NCBI RefSeq assembly: GCF_004346185.1 | Contig: NZ_SMAI01000001.1 | Location: forward strand, 806,001 to 870,000 | Origin: Aquabacter spiritensis | GTDB lineage: Bacteria; Pseudomonadota; Alphaproteobacteria; Rhizobiales; Xanthobacteraceae | Reading direction: 5' to 3' | DNA length: 64,000 nt | Shown: positions 21,323-31,310 of the stretch, piece by piece | Numbering within the stretch: position 1 is the stretch's first letter | Layout of the letters: each line of letters opens with the position of its first letter | The notes under the pieces: generated by a model | Database searches by the model: none | Seen by the model: the letters and a program-made list of their open reading frames with translations, nothing else | What the model was told of the DNA's origin: nothing | Program-made: the position numbers and the translations under genes

Positions 21323-22090
21323 TTACGTGTCCGGGCCGACGCGACCCTCCGGCTCGACATCGCCGTGCATCTGCAGCCAAAGCAGGATGAGCCAGCACAA
21401 GCACGCCCAGCCGGCGCCGAGCGCCCAGCCGCCCAGCACGTCGGTCGGCCAATGCACGCCGAGATAGACCCGGCTCACCCCGACGATCACGGTGACGCAC
21501 GCGGCGAGCACCAGCAGGAAGACCTTGACCCTCTGGCGGGGCTGGGAGCGGGCGAGCAGCGCGCCGAGCGTCAGATAGACCACCGCCGACATGGTGGAAT
21601 GGCCGCTCGGAAAGCTCGACGTATAGACTTCCATGCCGTGCGGCACGAGATCCGGCCGGGGACGGGCGAACCCCCATTTCAGGGCGCTGGAGAGAACCGT
21701 CCCGCCCGCCACCGAGACGAACACCATCAAGGCGGTGAGCCGCTTGTGGATCAGGAGGAGATAGATCAGGACGGCGAGGGTGACGAGGGTGAGGATCGTC
21801 GTGCCGCCGAGCGCGGTAATATCCCTGACCGCTTCCTCCATCCAGCGCGGGCCGATCGGATCGGAGGCGTCGCCGGGCGCGCGCAGCGCCAGCAGGATGC
21901 GTTCGTCGATCTGCCGGGTCTCGTTTTCCGTCACCTCGTCCGCGATCGCGAGGAAGGCGTAGAAGGCGAGCGCCGCGCTGGCGATGATGGCGAGGGTCAC
22001 CCGCTCCATTTCGCCGACGCGAGAGAAGACCGGGCCGAGCACCGGGATCCGGCTCAGGCCGGCGAGCAGGGGAGAGAGGATCCGCTTCAT
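21323..22090 (-). CDS. PAP2 family phosphatase
   Basis: A 255-residue membrane protein of the type 2 phosphatidic acid phosphatase family, with about six helices. The three catalytic motifs are visible: [17 protein letters not shown] and [16 protein letters not shown]. Members remove phosphate from lipid phosphates such as undecaprenyl pyrophosphate or phosphatidate on the periplasmic face. The start was set at MKRILSPLL; upstream codons run into the divergent yaiI gene. Which lipid it acts on is unknown. Confidence 0.9.
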   Translation of the reverse strand: MKRILSPLLAGLSRIPVLGPVFSRVGEMERVTLAIIASAALAFYAFLAIADEVTENETRQIDERILLALRAPGDASDPIGPRWMEEAVRDITALGGTTILTLVTLAVLIYLLLIHKRLTALMVFVSVAGGTVLSSALKWGFARPRPDLVPHGMEVYTSSFPSGHSTMSAVVYLTLGALLARSQPRQRVKVFLLVLAACVTVIVGVSRVYLGVHWPTDVLGGWALGAGWACLCWLILLWLQMHGDVEPEGRVGPDT

Positions 22091-22171
22091 GCCGCTTCCA
22101 GTGCCGCGAGACGGACACAGCGTCAACCGCCCCGGCATTGCACCGCACCGCCGGGCCTGCGAAGAAGGCGG

Positions 22172-22684
22172 ATGCCGCCTCCAATGCCCGCGCGCGCCGC
22201 GCCGATCGCGATCTTCGTCGATGCCGATGCCTGCCCCGTGAAGGAGGAGGTCTATCGGGTCGCGGAACGCCACCGGATCGGCGTGCACGTGGTCGCCAAC
22301 GCGCCCATCGCCGTGCCGCGCGCCGCCTTCATCCAGCGGGTCGTCGTGCCCAATGGTCCGGACGTGGCGGATGATTACATCGCCGAGCGGGTGTCGAAGG
22401 GGGACATCGTGGTCACCGCCGACATTCCACTCGCGAGCCGCTGCGTCAAAGCGGGGGCGGACGTGATCGCGCCGACCGGCCGGGCCTTCACCCCGGCTTC
22501 CATCGGCGACGCGCTCGCCACCCGCAACCTGATGGAAGCGCTGCGCTCCGCCGGCGAGACGACGAGTGGACCGCGTCCCTTCGAACGGCGGGATCGCTCC
22601 GCTTTCCTGTCGGCCCTCGACCTCGCCATCGTCCGCCTGAAGCGGGCGGGCTATCTCACCGGACCCGCGGAGACTGCGCCATGA
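22172..22684 (+). CDS. YaiI/YqxD family protein (DUF188)
   Basis: A 170-residue protein of the UPF0178 family, which has a PIN-like nuclease fold. The signature [20 protein letters not shown] is near the N terminus; the conserved D-D-I-E and TADIPLA segments follow ([24 protein letters not shown], split). The start at 22172 has AAGG upstream; ATG 22184 is an alternative. It overlaps the MAPEG gene by four bases (ATGA). Activity has not been firmly shown for the family. Confidence 0.87.
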   Translation: MPPPMPARAAPIAIFVDADACPVKEEVYRVAERHRIGVHVVANAPIAVPRAAFIQRVVVPNGPDVADDYIAERVSKGDIVVTADIPLASRCVKAGADVIAPTGRAFTPASIGDALATRNLMEALRSAGETTSGPRPFERRDRSAFLSALDLAIVRLKRAGYLTGPAETAP

Positions 22685-23070
22685 CCGTGGAACTCGCTTA
22701 TCTCGCCGCCAGCATCGTCCTGGTGTTCGTGCAAGTGATGCTGGCGGCCGCGGCCGCGACGCGGGTGCGGGGACGCGACTGGAATGCCGGGCCGCGCGAC
22801 GCGCCCGCCGCCCCGCTCGGCCCCGTCGGAGGACGCCTGGAGCGCGCCGCCCGCAATGTGTTGGAGACGTTTCCGCTGTTCGCGGCGGCCGTGCTGACGG
22901 CGCATGCCGCCGACGCCCAGTCCTGGCTCAGCGTGGCCGGAGCCAGCCTCTATTTCTGGGGCCGCCTCGTCTATCTGCCGCTCTATGTGCTCGGCATTCC
23001 CTATATCCGCTCGCTGGTCTGGATGGTCGCGACGGCGGGGATCTTCCTGATCCTCGCCGCCCTCATCTGA
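22681..23070 (+). CDS. MAPEG family membrane protein
   Basis: A 129-residue protein with four predicted helices and the MAPEG pattern [21 protein letters not shown] in the loop and second helix. Eukaryotic members are glutathione-linked enzymes; the bacterial ones are mostly uncharacterised. Translation is probably coupled to yaiI through the ATGA overlap. It ends 34 bases from the convergent padR-like gene. Confidence 0.85.
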   Translation: MTVELAYLAASIVLVFVQVMLAAAAATRVRGRDWNAGPRDAPAAPLGPVGGRLERAARNVLETFPLFAAAVLTAHAADAQSWLSVAGASLYFWGRLVYLPLYVLGIPYIRSLVWMVATAGIFLILAALI

Positions 23071-23104
23071 CACGCCCTCGTCTGACAGGCCTGAACCGCC
23101 ACTT

Positions 23105-23737
23105 TCACTGGCCGCGCACCTCGTTCGCCGCGCGGGACAGGATCTCGACGATGCGGAGCTCGGACGTGCGGTCCGCCTCGAGGCGGGCCTTGGCGGCGTC
23201 CTTCAGATCTTCCAGCGCCGCGACGACGAGGCGGGGCAGATCCGACGGGGCCGGCGCCGTATGGCCTTCCGGACCGCCCATCCAGCGGCGGAACTTGCTC
23301 ATCTTGAGCCCGATCTCCGACAGCCGCCCGATCAAGGCATCCGCGAGATCGCGGTTGGCGTCGAGATGCGCCCGGCCTTCGGGCGTGATGGCGTAGCGTT
23401 TCTTGGCGCCGTCCGGTTCGGCCGTGACATAGCCGGCCTCTTCGAGAAAGGTGAGCGTGGGATAGACCACGCCGGGGCTCGGCGAATACCAGCCGGCGGT
23501 CTTTTCCTCGATCACCTTGATGATTTCATAGCCGTGGCGCGGCTGCTCGGCGATCAGCGACAGGGCGAGGAGCTTGAGATCGCCCTGCGCCAGCATGCGG
23601 CCGAGCCGGAACATGTCGCCGCCCCCGCGGCCGCCCCGCCCGAACCCGCCGCGGCCGAAGCCGCCCGCGCCACCCTCGTCTCCGTACCGACCGGCCTCGT
23701 AGCGCTCGTGCCGACCCAGCGACCTGCATCCAAACAT
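23105..23737 (-). CDS. PadR family transcriptional regulator
   Basis: A 210-residue regulator. After a Gly/Arg-rich N terminus (repeats of GFGRGG, residues 25-42) comes the PadR winged helix: LLALSLIAEQPRHGYEIIK, SPSPGVVYPTLTFLEEAGYV and KKRYAITPEGRAHL. The helical C-terminal half should mediate dimerisation. The ribosome-binding site is AAGGAG. Two AT-rich palindromes lie just upstream of its own start, so autoregulation is likely. The inducing signal is unknown. Confidence 0.9.
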   Translation of the reverse strand: MFGCRSLGRHERYEAGRYGDEGGAGGFGRGGFGRGGRGGGDMFRLGRMLAQGDLKLLALSLIAEQPRHGYEIIKVIEEKTAGWYSPSPGVVYPTLTFLEEAGYVTAEPDGAKKRYAITPEGRAHLDANRDLADALIGRLSEIGLKMSKFRRWMGGPEGHTAPAPSDLPRLVVAALEDLKDAAKARLEADRTSELRIVEILSRAANEVRGQ

Positions 23738-23754
23738 GGGAAATCTCCTTCGAT

Positions 23755-23795
23755 ATATCTAAAGATATTTCACATTCGTTATATCGTTAGATATA
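23755..23795. promoter_or_regulatory. Two palindromes upstream of the padR-like gene (candidate operators)
   Basis: Two AT-rich inverted repeats in otherwise GC-rich DNA: ATATCT-AA-AGATAT at 23755-23768 and TATATC-GTTA-GATATA at 23780-23795, with centres 26 bases apart. They sit 18-58 bases upstream of the PadR start codon and within the divergent gap towards xerC. ATAT-rich dyads of this kind are typical PadR targets. Confidence 0.65.
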
Positions 23796-23902
23796 GAGGC
23801 CGAACAAGGGGGATATGCGCGGGGCGATCCAAAATTCTTAGCGTCGCCTTCACGCTCGAGGCGCAATGAATGGGCACGCTGTTCCCGAACGGAGGCCCGC
23901 CC

Positions 23903-24886
23903 ATGGCGATGACGGACGAGGACAAGGCCCGCCGCGCCTGTGGCGCGCTGCTGTCCGCCTGCGCGCCCGACACGGCACAGGCGGCGGAGGCCTGGCTTGC
24001 GCGTCTCGCGCATGAGCGGCGCCTGTCGGCCAAGACCCGGGAAGCCTATGCCCGCGACCTGGGCCAGGTGATGCAGATCCTCGCGGCGCATCTGGGCGGC
24101 CGGCCGCGCCTCGCGGAACTTGCGACGCTCGCGCCCGCGGACGTGCGCGCCGTATTGGCGGTGCGCCGCAATGCCGGCGCCGCCCCCCGCAGCCTGGTCC
24201 GCCTCCTCGCGGCCGCCCGCTCCTTCGCCCGCCATCTCGAACGGGAAGGGCTCGGCCGCGTCGGGCCGCTCGCCGCGATCCACGCCCCAAAGGTGCCCAA
24301 AGGTCTGCCGAAGCCGGTCACGGTCGCGGATGCGCTGGCGCTCGCCGATCCCGAGACCCGCGCGGGAGAGGCCCGCGAACCCTGGATCCTCGCCCGCGAC
24401 GCGGCGGTGATCGCGCTGCTCTACGGCGCCGGACTGCGCATCTCCGAAGCCCTCGGCCTGACGCCGAAGCAAATCCCGAAGGCCGGCGCCGAAGGCCGGA
24501 TCACGGTGATCGGAAAGGGTCAGAAGACGCGCATGGTGCCGCTGATCGCGCCGGTCTCTGCGGCGATTGCCGACTATGTCGCGCTCTGCCCGTACGACCT
24601 GCCGCCGGATCGCCCCCTGTTTCGCGGCGCGAGAGGTGGTCCGCTCTCCCCGCGCATCGTCCAGCTCGCCGTGGAGCGGATGCGCGGTGCGCTCGGCCTG
24701 CCCGACAGCGCGACGCCGCACGCTTTGCGGCACTCCTTCGCGACCCATCTTCTCGCGCAGGGCGGCGATCTGCGGGCGATCCAGGAATTGCTCGGCCACG
24801 CGTCGCTGTCCACGACCCAGATCTATACCGCGCTCGACGACACTGCTTTGATGCGCGCCTACAAGGCCGCGCATCCCCGGGCGTGA
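23903..24886 (+). CDS. xerC: Tyrosine recombinase XerC
   Basis: A 327-residue site-specific recombinase that resolves chromosome dimers at dif together with XerD. The N-terminal SAM-like DNA-binding domain covers about residues 23-110. The catalytic set is complete: Arg179 (GAGLRISEAL), Lys205 (GKGQKTR), His273 and Arg276 (HALRHSFATHL), His299 (LGHASLSTT) and Tyr308. The ATG was chosen because GGAGG lies seven bases upstream; an earlier start at 23870 lacks one. XerC rather than XerD is inferred from its neighbourhood next to lpdA and the suc genes, common in Hyphomicrobiales. Confidence 0.88.
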   Translation: MAMTDEDKARRACGALLSACAPDTAQAAEAWLARLAHERRLSAKTREAYARDLGQVMQILAAHLGGRPRLAELATLAPADVRAVLAVRRNAGAAPRSLVRLLAAARSFARHLEREGLGRVGPLAAIHAPKVPKGLPKPVTVADALALADPETRAGEAREPWILARDAAVIALLYGAGLRISEALGLTPKQIPKAGAEGRITVIGKGQKTRMVPLIAPVSAAIADYVALCPYDLPPDRPLFRGARGGPLSPRIVQLAVERMRGALGLPDSATPHALRHSFATHLLAQGGDLRAIQELLGHASLSTTQIYTALDDTALMRAYKAAHPRA

Positions 24887-25435
24887 TCAGAAGCGGGAGA
24901 AGATCCGGCGGCGCAACGCGGCGATGCGGGCGAGGAACCCGCCTCCCCCGGCGATCCGGCGCACGGCCTCACGGATCCGCGCCTTCAGCGGCGCAACCTC
25001 CGCTTCGGCCCAGGCCTTGAGGTGAAAAAAGAAGTCCACCATCGCGGCGAACCAGCCGATCGAGCGCAATTGGCGCGCGCAGACGTCATACAGGAAGGCC
25101 ATCAGGCCGACGCCGAGCAGTTTCTCGGCCACGAGGCAGGCGACGCCCGCGCTCCATTCGCGGTGCGCAAAGGCCCACAGGGCGACCCCGTTCAGCGGCT
25201 CCACCACCAGCAGGGGAATGAGGAACACGGCAAGCGCCGCATAAGGCGGCAAGCGTTCGACCCAACGGGCCGCCAGCGCCTTCAGACGCGCGAAGGGGAT
25301 GAGGTCAGCACAGCGCCGGACCAGCGGCCCGAGATGCCGCCACAGCCACGCCTCCACGAGGAACAGGACGGCGAGCAGAACCAGGATCGGGCGCGCCCAG
25401 GCGGGGGCGGCCGGCCGGACGGGCGGAGACGACAT
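24887..25435 (-). CDS. Hypothetical membrane protein
   Basis: A 182-residue protein with three clear hydrophobic segments (about residues 16-31, 65-90 and 95-120) and a basic C-terminal tail rich in Arg. Its stop codon directly abuts the xerC stop, tail to tail. It lies downstream of lpdA on the same strand, behind a possible terminator. I recognise no family. The gene looks real by codon use and length, but its function cannot be stated. Confidence 0.65.
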   Translation of the reverse strand: MSSPPVRPAAPAWARPILVLLAVLFLVEAWLWRHLGPLVRRCADLIPFARLKALAARWVERLPPYAALAVFLIPLLVVEPLNGVALWAFAHREWSAGVACLVAEKLLGVGLMAFLYDVCARQLRSIGWFAAMVDFFFHLKAWAEAEVAPLKARIREAVRRIAGGGGFLARIAALRRRIFSRF

Positions 25436-25455
25436 AAGGACAATCTAGGGCGCAA

Positions 25456-25480
25456 TCGGCGCGAATGACATCCGCGCCGA
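25456..25480 (-). terminator. Hairpin after lpdA
   Basis: A perfect 8-bp stem (TCGGCGCG / CGCGCCGA) with a 9-base loop, 39 bases downstream of the lpdA stop. No U tract is present on the minus transcript, so this is a candidate only. Confidence 0.4.
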
Positions 25481-25518
25481 CCGAGATGGACCCGCGATCC
25501 GTCGGGCGGGCGGACGCG

Positions 25519-26919
25519 TCACATATGGATGGCGCGCTTCTCCACCGCCATGGCGGCTTCCTTCACCGCTTCGGAGCGGGTCGGGTGGGCGTGGCAGGTG
25601 CGGGCGAGATCCTCCGAGGAGCCGCCGAACTCCATCAGCACGGCGCATTCGTGGATCATTTCGCCGGCCTCGACGCCGATAATATGGGCGCCCAGCACCT
25701 TGTCGGTGGCGGCATCGGCCAGGATCTTCACAAAGCCGTCGGTCTCGGCATTCGCCTTGGCGCGGCCATTGGCGAGGAAGGGGAATTTTCCGACCGTATA
25801 AGCGACGCCCTCGGCCTTCAGCTCGTCCTCGGTCTTGCCCACCGAAGCCACCTCCGGGAAGGTGTAGACCACGCCGGGAATGATGCCGTAATTCACGTGT
25901 CCCGCTTTGCCGGCGAGCAGCTCGGCCACGGCGACACCCTCTTCCTCGGCCTTGTGCGCGAGCATCGGGCCGGCCACCACGTCGCCGATGGCATAGATGC
26001 CCGGGACGTTGGTCTTGAAGTGCGGATCGATCACGACCCGGCCGCGCTTGTCGGTCTCGACGCCGATCTCGGCGAGGCCGAGCCCCTGGGTATAGGCGAC
26101 GCGGCCGATCGCCACGAGCACGACATCCGCCGCGATGGTCTCCGCGGTTCCGCCGGCGGCCGGCTCCACCGTGACCGTCACGCCCGCGCCCTTGGTGTCG
26201 ACACCGGTCACCTTGGTGCCGAGCTTGAACGCCACGCCCTGCTTTTCGAGGATGCGCTGGAACCCCTTCGCCACTTCGCCATCCATGCCCGGCAGGATGC
26301 GGTCGAGGAATTCCACCACCGTCACCGCCGCGCCGAGGCGGCGCCAGACCGAGCCGAGCTCCAGCCCGATCACGCCCGCGCCGACGACGACCATCTTGCC
26401 CGGCACCTTGGGCAGAACCAGCGCGCCGGTCGAGGAGACGACCTTCTCCTCGTCGATCGTGACGCCGGGAAGCTGCGCCACGTCGGAGCCGGTGGCGATG
26501 ACGATATTCTTGGTCTCGATCTCTTTCTTCGTCCCGTCCCCGGCGGTCACCTCGACCTTGCCGGCGGCGACGATGCGGCCGGTGCCGAAATGCACGTCCA
26601 CCTTGTTCTTCTTCAACAGGAACTCGACGCCCTTGGTGTTGCCTTCCACCGCCTTGTCCTTGAACGCGAGCAGCGCCTTGTGCTCGAGCTTGGGGGCGGA
26701 GACCGAGATGCCCATCGACGGGAAGGTGTGGCTCGCCTCCTCGAACAGGTGCGAGGCGTGCAGCAAGGCCTTCGAGGGGATGCAGCCGACATTGAGGCAG
26801 GTGCCGCCATGGGTGGCGCGCTTCTCCACCACGGCCACCTTGAGGCCGAGTTGGGACGCCCGGATGGCGCACACATAGCCGCCGGGGCCGGTGCCGATGA
26901 CGACGAGATCGTAGGACAT
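25519..26919 (-). CDS. lpdA: Dihydrolipoyl dehydrogenase (E3)
   Basis: A 466-residue flavoprotein that reoxidises the lipoyl groups of 2-oxoacid dehydrogenases using NAD+. FAD-binding [10 protein letters not shown] is at residues 9-18, the redox disulfide [13 protein letters not shown] uses Cys41 and Cys46, the NAD motif is [14 protein letters not shown], and the active-site histidine lies in [14 protein letters not shown]. Complete and of normal length. It follows sucB by 110 bases on the same strand and most likely serves the 2-oxoglutarate dehydrogenase complex. Confidence 0.97.
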   Translation of the reverse strand: MSYDLVVIGTGPGGYVCAIRASQLGLKVAVVEKRATHGGTCLNVGCIPSKALLHASHLFEEASHTFPSMGISVSAPKLEHKALLAFKDKAVEGNTKGVEFLLKKNKVDVHFGTGRIVAAGKVEVTAGDGTKKEIETKNIVIATGSDVAQLPGVTIDEEKVVSSTGALVLPKVPGKMVVVGAGVIGLELGSVWRRLGAAVTVVEFLDRILPGMDGEVAKGFQRILEKQGVAFKLGTKVTGVDTKGAGVTVTVEPAAGGTAETIAADVVLVAIGRVAYTQGLGLAEIGVETDKRGRVVIDPHFKTNVPGIYAIGDVVAGPMLAHKAEEEGVAVAELLAGKAGHVNYGIIPGVVYTFPEVASVGKTEDELKAEGVAYTVGKFPFLANGRAKANAETDGFVKILADAATDKVLGAHIIGVEAGEMIHECAVLMEFGGSSEDLARTCHAHPTRSEAVKEAAMAVEKRAIHM

Positions 26920-26987
26920 GGGAAAACTCCGGTCAGGCCGTCACGGCCGGACCGTCCCGGCCATCCGCGCCCGCGACATTGCGGAGA

Positions 26988-27008
26988 TGCCCGGGCCGCG
27001 CCCGGGCA
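26988..27008. repeat. REP-like palindrome between sucB and lpdA
   Basis: A perfect 9-bp inverted repeat (TGCCCGGGC / GCCCGGGCA) with a 3-base loop. It resembles the short GC-rich intergenic palindromes found in many copies in Hyphomicrobiales genomes. In the transcript it would form a stable hairpin between the E2 and E3 genes. Only one copy was noticed in this window. Confidence 0.5.
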
Positions 27009-27029
27009 TGACGGCGGAAGAAAGCGAAC

Positions 27030-28304
27030 TCACAGATCGAGGACGAGCCGCGCCGGATCCTCCAGCGTCTCCTTCACCCGCACCAGGAAGGTGACGGCTT
27101 CGCGGCCGTCGACGATCCGGTGGTCGTAGGAGAGCGCGAGATACATCATGGGCCGGATCACCACCTGGCCCTTGATCGCGACGGGACGCTCCTCGATGCG
27201 GTGCATGCCGAGAATGCCGGACTGCGGCGCGTTCAGGATCGGCGTCGACATCAGCGAGCCGTAGATGCCGCCATTGGTGATGGTGAAGGTGCCGCCCTGC
27301 ATGTCCTCGATGCCGAGCTTGCCGTCCCGCGCCTTGCGGCCAAAAGCGGAAATGGCCTTCTCGATCTCCGCCACCGTCATCTGGTCCGCATCGCGCACCA
27401 CCGGAACCACGAGGCCCTTCTCGGTGCCGACCGCGATGCCGATATTGTAGAAGTTCTTGTAGACGAGGTCGGTCCCGTCGATCTCGGCGTTGACCGCCGG
27501 GATGTCCTTCAGGGCCTGGATGACCGCCTTGGTAAAGAAGCCCATGAAGCCGAGCTTCGTGCCGTGCTTCTTCTCGAACGCATCCTTGAACTGCGCGCGC
27601 AACGCCATCACGCCGGTCATGTCCACGTCGTTGAACGTGGTCAGCATCGCCGCAGTGTTCTGCGCATCCTTCAGGCGCCGCGCAATGGTCTGGCGCAGCT
27701 TGGTCATCTTCACCCGCTCCTCGCGGACGGCATCCTCGGCCGACGCGGGCGCACGCGCCGCGGCGGGGGCGGGAGCCGGGGCGGCCGGTGCCTTCTCGAC
27801 CGCGGCGACGGCGGCCAGCATGTCGCCCTTGGTGACGCGACCGTCCTTGCCCGAGCCCTCGACCGAACCGGGGGCAATGCCGGTCTCCGCGGCGATGCGC
27901 GCGACGGCCGGGCCGTTATCCGCCGAAGCGGCGGCAGGCGCCGGGGCGGAAGCAGATGCCGGGGCGGCCTTGGGCGCCTCGGCCTTCGGCTCTTCCTTCG
28001 CGGGCGCAGGCTTGGCGGCCTCGGCCTTGGGGGCGTCCGCCTTGGCGGGGGCGGCAGACCCGGCCGCACCCGCGCCGATCGAGCCCAGAAGCGCGCCGAC
28101 GCCGACCGTATCGCCGTCCTTGGCGATGATTTCCGAGAGGATTCCGGCGGCGGGCGCGGGAACCTCGACGGTCACCTTGTCGGTCTCAAGCTCCACAATC
28201 GGCTCGTCGGCCTTGACGGCGTCGCCGGGCTTCTTGAACCACTTGCCGATTGTCGCTTCCGTCACGGATTCCCCGAGCGTGGGAACGCGGATCTCGGTGG
28301 CCAT
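27030..28304 (-). CDS. sucB: Dihydrolipoyllysine succinyltransferase (E2 of 2-oxoglutarate dehydrogenase)
   Basis: A 424-residue E2 with one lipoyl domain (Lys43 in [10 protein letters not shown]), a long Ala/Pro/Lys-rich linker (about 80-130), a peripheral subunit-binding domain around [24 protein letters not shown], a second linker, and the catalytic domain ending with the active-site segment [16 protein letters not shown]. It transfers succinyl groups to CoA. The substrate assignment follows from its position directly after sucA. The ATG is preceded by a clear Shine-Dalgarno-like AAGAAGAG region. Confidence 0.97.
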   Translation of the reverse strand: MATEIRVPTLGESVTEATIGKWFKKPGDAVKADEPIVELETDKVTVEVPAPAAGILSEIIAKDGDTVGVGALLGSIGAGAAGSAAPAKADAPKAEAAKPAPAKEEPKAEAPKAAPASASAPAPAAASADNGPAVARIAAETGIAPGSVEGSGKDGRVTKGDMLAAVAAVEKAPAAPAPAPAAARAPASAEDAVREERVKMTKLRQTIARRLKDAQNTAAMLTTFNDVDMTGVMALRAQFKDAFEKKHGTKLGFMGFFTKAVIQALKDIPAVNAEIDGTDLVYKNFYNIGIAVGTEKGLVVPVVRDADQMTVAEIEKAISAFGRKARDGKLGIEDMQGGTFTITNGGIYGSLMSTPILNAPQSGILGMHRIEERPVAIKGQVVIRPMMYLALSYDHRIVDGREAVTFLVRVKETLEDPARLVLDL

Positions 28305-28358
28305 AGGAACTCTTCTTTCGTTCGTTCAGAGGGGCGGACGGGCGGGGGGAGAGGGCGC

Positions 28359-31310
28359 TCAGCCGAGCGCCTCCTCCAGGAAGGTCTTCAACTGGGCGAG
28401 ATGCTTCGACATCAGGCCCGTGGCGGTGGCCGCCGAGGCCGGACGGCCGGCATAGCGGGGGCGCTTGCTGGCGGCACCGATATTTTCCAGCACCCACTCG
28501 ATGTAAGGCTGCACGAAGGCCCAGGCACCCTGGTTCTTCGGCTCCTCCTGGCACCAGACCATCTCCGCGCCCTTGAAGCGCGAAAGCTGCTGGATCAGGC
28601 TCTTGAGCGGGAACGGGAACAATTGCTCGACGCGCAGCAGATAGACGTCGGTGACGCCACGCTTCTCGCGCTCCTCGAACAGGTCGAAATAGACCTTGCC
28701 CGAACACATCACGACGCGGCGGATCTTGTCGTCCGGCACCAGCTTGACGCCCTCGGCGGCACGCTCGGCATCGTCCCACAGAAGGCGGTGGAACGAGGTG
28801 CCCGGCCCCATCTCTTCAAGACGCGAGACGGCCCGCTTGTGGCGCAGCAGCGACTTCGGCGTCATCAGAATCAGCGGCTTGCGGAACTCGCGCTTCATCT
28901 GCCGGCGCAGGATGTGGAAATAGTTCGCCGGGGTCGAGCAATTGGCTACCTGCATATTGTCCTCGGCGCACATCTGGAGATAGCGCTCGAGGCGGGCGGA
29001 GGAATGCTCCGGCCCCTGCCCTTCATAGCCGTGCGGCAGCAGGCAGACGAGGCCGGACATGCGCAGCCACTTGCGTTCGCCAGAGGAAATGAACTGGTCG
29101 AACAGCACCTGCGCGCCATTGGCGAAGTCGCCGAACTGGGCCTCCCACAGCACCAGGGTGTTGGGCTCGGAGAGGGTGTAGCCGTATTCGAAGCCGAGCA
29201 CCGCCTCTTCCGAGAGCATCGAATTGATGACCTCGTAATGGGCCTGGGTCTCGGCCAGGTGATTGAACGGCTCGTAACGCGCCTCTGTTTCCTGGTCGGT
29301 CAGCACCGAATGGCGCTGCGAGAAGGTGCCGCGTTCCACGTCCTGGCCGGACAGGCGCACCGGATGGCCGTCGGTCAGCAGCGAGCAGAAGGCGAGCGCC
29401 TCGCCCGTCGACCAGTCGATCCCCGCGCCGTCCTCGATCGCCTTGCGGCGATTGTCCAGGAAACGCTGGATCGTCCGGTGGGGCTGGAAGCCCTCCGGAA
29501 CGCTGGTGATCTTCTCGCCGATCATCTTGAGCAGGTCGATGCGCACGCCGGTATCGCCGCGGCGCGCTTCCTCCTCCTCGTGGGTGGCCCGGAAACCGGA
29601 CCAGCGCCCATCCAGCCAGTCGGCCTTGTTGGGCTTGTAGGACTGGCCGGCCTCGTACTCGCCTTCGAGCCGATCGCGCCAGGCGCCGCGCATCTTGTCG
29701 ATCTCGCCCGGCTCGATCGCCCCCTCCTGCTCCAGCTTCCGGGAGTAGATTTCGAGGGTGGTCGGGTGGCTGCGGATCACCTTGTACATATGCGGCTGGG
29801 TGAAGGACGGCTCGTCGCCCTCATTGTGTCCGAACCGCCGGTAGCAGAACATGTCGATGACGACCGGCTTGTGGAACCGCTGCCGGAACTCCGTCGCCAC
29901 CTTGGCGCAGAAGGTCACCGCTTCGGGATCGTCGCCGTTCACGTGGAAGATCGGCGCCTCGATCATCTTCGCCACGTCGGACGGATAGGGCGAGGAACGC
30001 GAATAGCGCGGATTGGTGGTGAAGCCGATCTGATTGTTGATGATGAAATGCAGCGAGCCGCCGGTGCGATGGCCCTTCAGCCCGGACAGGCCCAGGCATT
30101 CGGCCACCACGCCTTGGCCGGCGAAGGCGGCGTCGCCGTGGATCAGGAGCGGCATCACCTTGACGCGCTCGCCATCCTCCAGCTGGTCCTGCTTGGCGCG
30201 GGCCTTGCCGAGCACCACCGGATCGACGATCTCGAGATGCGAGGGGTTCGCGGTCAGCGAGATGTGCACCTTGTTGTTGTCGAACTCGCGGTCGGACGAC
30301 GCACCGAGATGGTACTTCACGTCGCCCGAGCCCTCGACCTCGTCGGGCGCCCAGGACCCGCCCTTGAATTCATGGAACAGCGCGCGATGCGGCTTGCCCA
30401 TCACCTGGGTCAGCACGTTCAGCCGGCCGCGATGCGCCATGCCGAACACGATATCCTGGACGCCGAGATTGCCGCCGCGCTTGATGATCTGCTCCAGCGC
30501 CGGGATCAGGCTCTCCGCGCCGTCGAGGCCGAACCGCTTGGTGCCGGTATATTTGACGTCGAGGAACTTCTCGAAGCCCTCGGCCTCCACCAGCTTGTTC
30601 AAGATCGCGCGCTTGCCCTCGCGGGTGAAGGTCACTTCCTTGTCCGGCCCCTCGATGCGCTCCTGAATCCAGGCCTTCTCCTCGGGCGAGGAGATGTGCA
30701 TGAACTCGACGCCGATGGTGCGGCAATAGGTACGGCGCAGGATCGCCACCATCTCGCGGACGGTCGCGAATTCCAGGCCGAGGACGTGGTCGATGAAGAT
30801 CTTGCGGTCGAGATCGGCCTCGTAGAAGCCATAGCTCACCGGATCGAGTTCCGGCGCTTCGCGCGGCGGCGTGAGCTTCAGCGGATCGAGATCGGCGTGG
30901 AGATGGCCGCGCATGCGATAGGCGCGGATCATCATCAGCGCCTTGACCGAATCCCGCGTCGCCTGCTGGACCTCGGTGGCCGACAGGGGCGCTTCGCCCT
31001 TGCTCTCGGCCTTGGCCTTGACCTTTTCGCCGACAACCTTCTCGACCTCGGCCCAATTGCCGTCGAGGGCCGAGACCAGATCGCCGTTCGCCAAAACCGG
31101 CCAATGCGGCTTCTTCCACGACGCGCCACGGGCGTTCTGAACGACCTGCGCGGGGTCTTCGGCGAGCGCGGCGAAGAAGCTGCGCCATTGCGGATCTACC
31201 GACTGCGGATCGGCTTCATAGCGGGCATAGAGATCCTCTATCCACTGAGCATTACCTCCGTAAAGGAAGGAGGTGGAGAGAAAGAGGTCGTTCTGTTCCG
31301 CGCGAGACAT
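28359..31310 (-). CDS. sucA: 2-oxoglutarate dehydrogenase E1 component
   Basis: A 983-residue thiamine-diphosphate enzyme that decarboxylates 2-oxoglutarate. The N terminus has TSFLYGGNAQWIEDLYARYE, typical of E1o; the core has GMAHRGRLNVL, the TPP region GDAAFAGQGVVAE, and the C-terminal FGYTLSEPNTLVLWEAQFGDFANGAQ (split). Length is normal. The start at MSRAEQND fits relatives; an ATG nine bases upstream would add MEP. The long open extension beyond that has no homologous look. A leader of unknown length lies in the 513-base gap behind sucD. Confidence 0.96.
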   Translation of the reverse strand: MSRAEQNDLFLSTSFLYGGNAQWIEDLYARYEADPQSVDPQWRSFFAALAEDPAQVVQNARGASWKKPHWPVLANGDLVSALDGNWAEVEKVVGEKVKAKAESKGEAPLSATEVQQATRDSVKALMMIRAYRMRGHLHADLDPLKLTPPREAPELDPVSYGFYEADLDRKIFIDHVLGLEFATVREMVAILRRTYCRTIGVEFMHISSPEEKAWIQERIEGPDKEVTFTREGKRAILNKLVEAEGFEKFLDVKYTGTKRFGLDGAESLIPALEQIIKRGGNLGVQDIVFGMAHRGRLNVLTQVMGKPHRALFHEFKGGSWAPDEVEGSGDVKYHLGASSDREFDNNKVHISLTANPSHLEIVDPVVLGKARAKQDQLEDGERVKVMPLLIHGDAAFAGQGVVAECLGLSGLKGHRTGGSLHFIINNQIGFTTNPRYSRSSPYPSDVAKMIEAPIFHVNGDDPEAVTFCAKVATEFRQRFHKPVVIDMFCYRRFGHNEGDEPSFTQPHMYKVIRSHPTTLEIYSRKLEQEGAIEPGEIDKMRGAWRDRLEGEYEAGQSYKPNKADWLDGRWSGFRATHEEEEARRGDTGVRIDLLKMIGEKITSVPEGFQPHRTIQRFLDNRRKAIEDGAGIDWSTGEALAFCSLLTDGHPVRLSGQDVERGTFSQRHSVLTDQETEARYEPFNHLAETQAHYEVINSMLSEEAVLGFEYGYTLSEPNTLVLWEAQFGDFANGAQVLFDQFISSGERKWLRMSGLVCLLPHGYEGQGPEHSSARLERYLQMCAEDNMQVANCSTPANYFHILRRQMKREFRKPLILMTPKSLLRHKRAVSRLEEMGPGTSFHRLLWDDAERAAEGVKLVPDDKIRRVVMCSGKVYFDLFEEREKRGVTDVYLLRVEQLFPFPLKSLIQQLSRFKGAEMVWCQEEPKNQGAWAFVQPYIEWVLENIGAASKRPRYAGRPASAATATGLMSKHLAQLKTFLEEALG

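Noticed and set aside
23903-24886. A possible phage integrase and island boundary
   Set aside because: The protein is a core XerC recombinase beside lpdA; no attachment repeats, tRNA or foreign genes are seen nearby.
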